From the NCBI GenBank assembly GCA_963707575.1, contig OY970171.1:2108001-2172000 (forward strand): 64,000 nt of DNA, written 5' to 3'. Within the stretch, counting starts at the first letter, position 1. Each line of letters begins with the position of its first letter. The notes beneath the pieces are model-generated. The model worked only from the letters and a program-made list of their open reading frames with translations. It made no database searches and was not told the origin of the DNA. A program made the position numbers and the translations under genes. Positions 60,530 to 64,000 of this stretch are shown here, one piece after another. This DNA comes from Gaiellasilicea sp963707575. GTDB taxonomy: Bacteria; Actinomycetota; Thermoleophilia; Gaiellales; Gaiellaceae.

Positions 60530-61020
60530 GTCTCGTCGCGCGGTCGCCGGGTGGCGAGCGCGACGATTGCGAGCGCGGCCACGGCTGCGAAGGCACCGAG
60601 GGCCTCGAGGGCGACGCCGCCTCGCTCGCCGGCGTCCACGAGCGCGAGCAGTCCCGCGCCCACGGCCAGCGCGCCCAGCGCGAGCGCCGAGAGCAGGCCG
60701 ACCCGGCGTCCATACGCGCCCGGCTCGTCGGCCACCGCCTCGCGCAGCTCGAGCGACCAGTACGCGAGCTCGGCGAGCAGGAAGAGCGCAGCGGCGAGCA
60801 CGGGGGCTCGAGCGTCGATCTCGCCACCCTCCACCCCGAGCGCGACCCCGTAGCCGGCGCCGAGCGCGACCACAGCCAGGGGCACGGCGACCGGAATGCG
60901 CAGCGCCAGCCCTCCGGCGAGCAGCACGCAGGCGAGCGCACCCGCCGCGACGTTCGCCCAGCGAACCGGCTCCTCTGCGCTGTCGAGCGCGAGCCAGCCG
61001 CCGATCGCGCCGGCCAGCAC
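60526..61020 (-). CDS. Hypothetical membrane protein
   Basis: Not recognised. About 164 residues with five predicted membrane helices, rich in Ala, Leu and Gly. It is the last gene of the MoxR/DUF58 cluster. GTG 61020 falls within a hydrophobic stretch (GVAAAAIVLAGAIGGWLAL), so the real start may lie slightly upstream, near the DUF58 stop, where no usual start codon exists. The end overlaps ftsH by four bases. Confidence 0.65.
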
Positions 61021-61040
61021 GATCGCGGCGGCTGCGACCC

Positions 61041-62315
61041 CTAGGCGCGCGCGCGCCGAGCGTGTCGACGGAACGATCTCACCCCCTCGAGCACCGCTTC
61101 GAGCGCGACGTCGTCGCCGTAGGTCGCCACGGCGACGCCCAGGCTCTCGTAGCGCGAGCGCAGCTCCTGGCGGTGCAGCAGCCAGAGCCGGTGCGCCACG
61201 CGCTCGAGCTCGCTCCGGCCGGGCTCGGCGAAGGGTACCGGCGAGACCTCGACGACGACGAGGTCGTAGCCGCGCGCCCGCAGGTCGAGCAGGGCCGACA
61301 CCGAGCGCTCGTCGAGGAGCGGCGTCACCGCGATCACGAGCGCCTGTGGGGGCAGCGTGCGCGCGGGAATGATCGAGACGTCCTTCCAGGCGTAGTTGAA
61401 GACGACCGCCGTCTCGAGCAGGGAGTCGACGATTCGGTAGCGCTGTGCAAGACCCGTCCCCGGCACGAGCCAGCGCAGGAGGCCGCCGAACGAGACGACG
61501 CCGACGCGGTCACGCCGCTCCAGGTAGCGGCTCGCGATCGTCGAAGCCGCGGCGACTGCGAGGTCGAGCGTGGAGCGGTCTCCCAGCCGTGCCTCCGCGA
61601 ACGTGTCGAGGAAGACGATCACGTCGGTGTTCCGCTCCGGGTGCCGCTCGTTCACGATCAGCTCGTTGCGGCGGGCGCTGGCGCGCCAGTTGATCGAACG
61701 CACGCGGTCCCCCGGTGCGAACGCGCGCAGGTCGGCGAACTCGAGCCCCTCGCCCTTCGGGCGGGCCACCTCGTTGCCGGTGAACGGCTGCGTCTCGACC
61801 GGGGCGACGAGCCGCTGCAGCGCGTCCGGGTGCGGATACACGCGCAGGTGCGTCGTCCGGTCGGGGCGGCGCTCCCAGGCGACGAGACCGAAGCGGTCGC
61901 GGGCGCGCAGCCGAATGTCGCCGAGCGTGTAGTTCCCCCAGTGGACGCAGCGGAGCGTGAACGCGACGGTGCGGTCGTCGTCGCGGCCGAGCCGGATCGC
62001 GACCGGGTTGTCGCCGTCGGCGACCTCGAGCCCGTCCGGGACGACGAGCATCAGCTCGAGCCGCTCGACGGGTGCGTCCGAGCTCACGTCGAGCTCCACG
62101 GCGATCTCGTCGCGCTCGAGTGCCCGCTCGCGGTCGATCGTCAGCGAGATGCCGAGCCGCGGCTCGCGGGCGAGGCGCAGCCCGAGCGTGAGCGCGAGGG
62201 CAAAGGGTGCGGCGAGGACGACGAGCTCCGGCCGTCGCAGCGCCAGAGCGCCGAGCAGCCCGAGCGCCGCGAGTGCGGCATACGCCGCGACGCGCGGCGA
62301 GGCAGTGCGAGTCAT
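61041..62315 (-). CDS. DUF58 domain protein
   Basis: 424 residues: two N-terminal membrane helices (YAALAALGLLGALAL, LVVLAAPFALALTLGLRL), a beta-rich middle, then the DUF58/VWA-like core FADLRAFAPGDRVRSINWRA, SARRNELIVNERH, VIVFLDTFAEARLGDRSTLD with a MIDAS-like Asp. DUF58 proteins pair with MoxR ATPases, probably in envelope-related complex assembly. ATG 62315 overlaps the MoxR stop (ATGA). Confidence 0.9.
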   Translation of the reverse strand: MTRTASPRVAAYAALAALGLLGALALRRPELVVLAAPFALALTLGLRLAREPRLGISLTIDRERALERDEIAVELDVSSDAPVERLELMLVVPDGLEVADGDNPVAIRLGRDDDRTVAFTLRCVHWGNYTLGDIRLRARDRFGLVAWERRPDRTTHLRVYPHPDALQRLVAPVETQPFTGNEVARPKGEGLEFADLRAFAPGDRVRSINWRASARRNELIVNERHPERNTDVIVFLDTFAEARLGDRSTLDLAVAAASTIASRYLERRDRVGVVSFGGLLRWLVPGTGLAQRYRIVDSLLETAVVFNYAWKDVSIIPARTLPPQALVIAVTPLLDERSVSALLDLRARGYDLVVVEVSPVPFAEPGRSELERVAHRLWLLHRQELRSRYESLGVAVATYGDDVALEAVLEGVRSFRRHARRARA

Positions 62316-63280
62316 TCGGTCGGGGCTGCCCGGCCCGCGGCGGGCTCCTCGGCCGCCGGGGTCGGCACGTGCTCGAGCAGGTCGCGGACGACGTCGTCGG
62401 CCGAGAGCCGCTGCACCCACAGCTCCGGCTTCAGCATCAGCCGGTGGGCGAGCGCCGGCACGGCGATCGCCTTCACGTCGTCGGGCGTGACGAAGTCGCG
62501 CCCCGCGAGCGCAGCTCGGCAGCGCGAGAGCTTGAGCAGTGCCAGCGAGCCGCGCGGGCTCGCGCCGACGGCCGTCGAGCCGCTGGAGCGCGTCGACTCC
62601 ACGATCTCGACCATGTAGCGGCCGACGCTCGGCCCGACGTGCACCTGCTCGATCGCGGCCTGGAGCTCGAGCAGCGTCGCCCCGTCGATGACGGGCTCCA
62701 GCTCGACCTCGTCCGTCCCCCGCTCGAGCCGCCGCGAGAGCACCTCCCACTCGTCGTCCGGAGCGGGATAGCCGAACCCCACCCGCAGCAGGAAGCGGTC
62801 GAGCTGCGCCTCGGGAAGCGGATACGTGCCCTCGTACTCGATCGGATTCTGCGTCGCGAGGACGAGGAACGGCCGTGCGAGCTGGTGGGTGGTGCCCTCG
62901 ATCGTCACCTGCCGCTCCTGCATCGCCTCGAGCAGCGCGGCCTGCGTCTTCGGCGGGGCGCGGTTGATCTCGTCGGCGAGGAGGAGATTGGTGAAGATCG
63001 GCCCGGGCCGGAACTCGAACTCGGAGTCGCGCTGGCTCCAGATCGACGAGCCCGTCACGTCGGAGGGCATCAGGTCGGGCGTGAACTGGATGCGTGAGAA
63101 GCCGATGCTCGTCACCGCCGCAAAGGAGCGGGCTGCGAGGGTCTTCGCGAGGCCGGGGTAGTCCTCGAGCAGCACGTGCCCGTCGGCGAGGAGGCCGATC
63201 AGGATCAGCTCGAGCTCGTCGCGCTTGCCGATCACGGCGCGCTCGACCTCGTCGAGCACGCGGCCCGAGAGCTCCTGCAC
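62312..63280 (-). CDS. MoxR-family AAA+ ATPase
   Basis: About 322 residues: Walker A variant HVLLEDYPGLAKTLAAR (Ala for the usual Gly, as in many actinobacterial MoxR), Walker B NLLLADEINRAPPKTQAALL, sensor VLATQNPIEYEGTYPLPEAQ, arginine-finger region LDRFLLR. These ATPases act as chaperones for the DUF58 partner. GTG 63280 is a usual start. CTG 63304 overlaps the previous TGA (CTGA) and would add MSPLPLSR. Confidence 0.92.
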   Translation of the reverse strand: MQELSGRVLDEVERAVIGKRDELELILIGLLADGHVLLEDYPGLAKTLAARSFAAVTSIGFSRIQFTPDLMPSDVTGSSIWSQRDSEFEFRPGPIFTNLLLADEINRAPPKTQAALLEAMQERQVTIEGTTHQLARPFLVLATQNPIEYEGTYPLPEAQLDRFLLRVGFGYPAPDDEWEVLSRRLERGTDEVELEPVIDGATLLELQAAIEQVHVGPSVGRYMVEIVESTRSSGSTAVGASPRGSLALLKLSRCRAALAGRDFVTPDDVKAIAVPALAHRLMLKPELWVQRLSADDVVRDLLEHVPTPAAEEPAAGRAAPTE

Positions 63281-63300
63281 ACGGCTGAGCGGAAGCGGGC

Positions 63301-63819
63301 TCAGAGCCGCTCCAGCGACGCGACGACGGCGCCGACGCGGGCGAGCTCGAGCCCAGGGGCGGAGCGGTCGGCCGGGGGCTCGACGTCGGGCCGGACGAGC
63401 GCCCACGTCTCCTCGCCGAGCAGGCGCCGCGCCGTGTCGGGCTGGGTGACGAGGTCGACTCCGCGCCGGGACGCCAGCAGCTGGGCCGCGATTCGCTGCA
63501 CGCGCGGACGCAGCCGGAAGTGGAGGTCGAACGCAGTGCTGGTCGCCATCGAGACCTCGCGCTCCAGGCGCTCGAGCTCGGCAACGGGCTCCCGCAGGCC
63601 GCGTCGCTTCCGAAGCCCGAGGTCGAAGGGGGACACGTCGGCGACGGGATGCGTGCGGCGGACGACGCCCACGAGCCAGCCGAGCGCGAGTGTGGCGAGC
63701 ACGAGGCCGTAGACGTGCAGGATCAGGTCGCGGCGCCCCGGCAGGAGCACGAGCGCGAGGACGAAAGCCGCCGTTGCGAGCAGCGGCAGCCGGGCGAGCC
63801 GGAAGAACCGGCGCGTCAC
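63301..63819 (-). CDS. Membrane protein of the MoxR/DUF58 cluster
   Basis: 172 residues with two membrane helices at about 10-30 and 33-55 (LPLLATAAFVLALVLLPG, LILHVYGLVLATLALGWLVG) and a cytoplasmic helical part (LERLEREVSMATSTAFDLHF). Not recognised outside this gene context. GTG 63819 overlaps the previous TGA. Confidence 0.7.
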   Translation of the reverse strand: MTRRFFRLARLPLLATAAFVLALVLLPGRRDLILHVYGLVLATLALGWLVGVVRRTHPVADVSPFDLGLRKRRGLREPVAELERLEREVSMATSTAFDLHFRLRPRVQRIAAQLLASRRGVDLVTQPDTARRLLGEETWALVRPDVEPPADRSAPGLELARVGAVVASLERL

Positions 63820-64000
63820 CCGGACGCTTCCGCCCGCTCGCGCGCGAAGGCGAGCGCCTCTGCGCGCGCCTGCTGCGCCCGAAGCTCGGCGAGGCGCAGG
63901 TCCTCCCGCACCGTCTCCAGGGCCTCGATCGCCTCGTCCTTCATCACGGCGTCGACCTCATGCTGCGAGAACCTTGCCCGTTCGAACAGCAACGTGAGCT
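63816..64000 (-). CDS. DUF4129-like protein, C-terminal part
   Basis: Only the last 60 or so residues are in the window: LLFERARFSQHEVDAVMKDE, AIEALETVREDLRLAELRAQ, then an Ala/Arg/Glu helix. The pattern fits the C-terminus of DUF4129 proteins, which commonly accompany MoxR and DUF58 genes, often with a transglutaminase. The rest lies beyond the right edge. Confidence 0.6.
   Translation of the reverse strand, partial: LTLLFERARFSQHEVDAVMKDEAIEALETVREDLRLAELRAQQARAEALAFARERAEASG

Overview
The window is a single contig of very GC-rich DNA that reads as a deep-branching actinobacterium. The S10/spc/alpha ribosomal gene order, a short-lid adenylate kinase, a PadR/HAAS pair, Ku, CsoR and many leaderless-looking promoters (TANNNT 6-7 bases before the start codon) fit Actinomycetota. 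A Thermoleophilia/Gaiella-type lineage is my best inference, not something the sequence proves. No insertion sequence, prophage, CRISPR array or plasmid feature was seen.

Bases 1-15673 hold one long ribosomal super-operon on the + strand: rplC (partial), rplD, rplW, rplB, rpsS, rplV, rpsC, rplP, rpmC, rpsQ, rplN, rplX, rplE, rpsN, rpsH, rplF, rplR, rpsE, rpmD, rplO, secY, adk, map, infA, rpmJ, rpsM, rpsK, rpsD, rpoA, rplQ. Most neighbours overlap by 1-4 bases. rpsQ and rpsC carry very long low-complexity extensions. rplD and rplB, and later truA, are each split by an apparent one-base insertion, probably a sequence error. A large imperfect palindrome fills the rpoA-rplQ gap and covers the rplQ ribosome binding site.

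Bases 15674-25555 hold nfeD-like, truA, a HAD phosphatase, ligA, padR with a HAAS-domain membrane protein, a PBP4-type carboxypeptidase, a NarL-type response regulator, and a divergent pair of cell-wall enzymes (3D domain and NlpC/P60) with similar coiled coils. Bases 25569-29657 are a copper module: csoR and a DUF4396 membrane protein on one strand; copZ, a membrane-anchored HxHP protein and copA on the other, around a CsoR-type operator. Bases 29658-36598 include an acyl-CoA ligase, Ku, a 56-residue protein behind an attenuator-like leader, an alpha/beta hydrolase, GNAT, Nif3-like, tRNA-Pro(CGG), DoxX, a CoA-binding protein and a HAD phosphatase.

Bases 36595-50206 are rich in acyl-CoA metabolism: a CaiB/BaiF transferase, a TetR regulator, three acyl-CoA dehydrogenases and an SDR. 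They are mixed with cell-envelope genes (PD40-lysyl oxidase, LysE, GH3, amidase), a cupin and a DUF6582-cyclase fusion. Two matching 16-base inverted repeats, one on the tetR start and one at an acyl-CoA dehydrogenase promoter, suggest a small fatty-acid regulon. Bases 50275-64000 hold a VanW protein, a thioesterase, a sirtuin, two small proteins, a lipid kinase/purine nucleoside phosphorylase pair, GNAT, a histidine phosphatase, tilS-hpt-ftsH, and the end of a MoxR/DUF58/DUF4129-type cluster.

Recurring features are leaderless promoters, three divergent promoters whose -10 boxes share one TA step (ANNNTANNNT), and several genes whose best start is ATT or CTG overlapping the previous stop codon.
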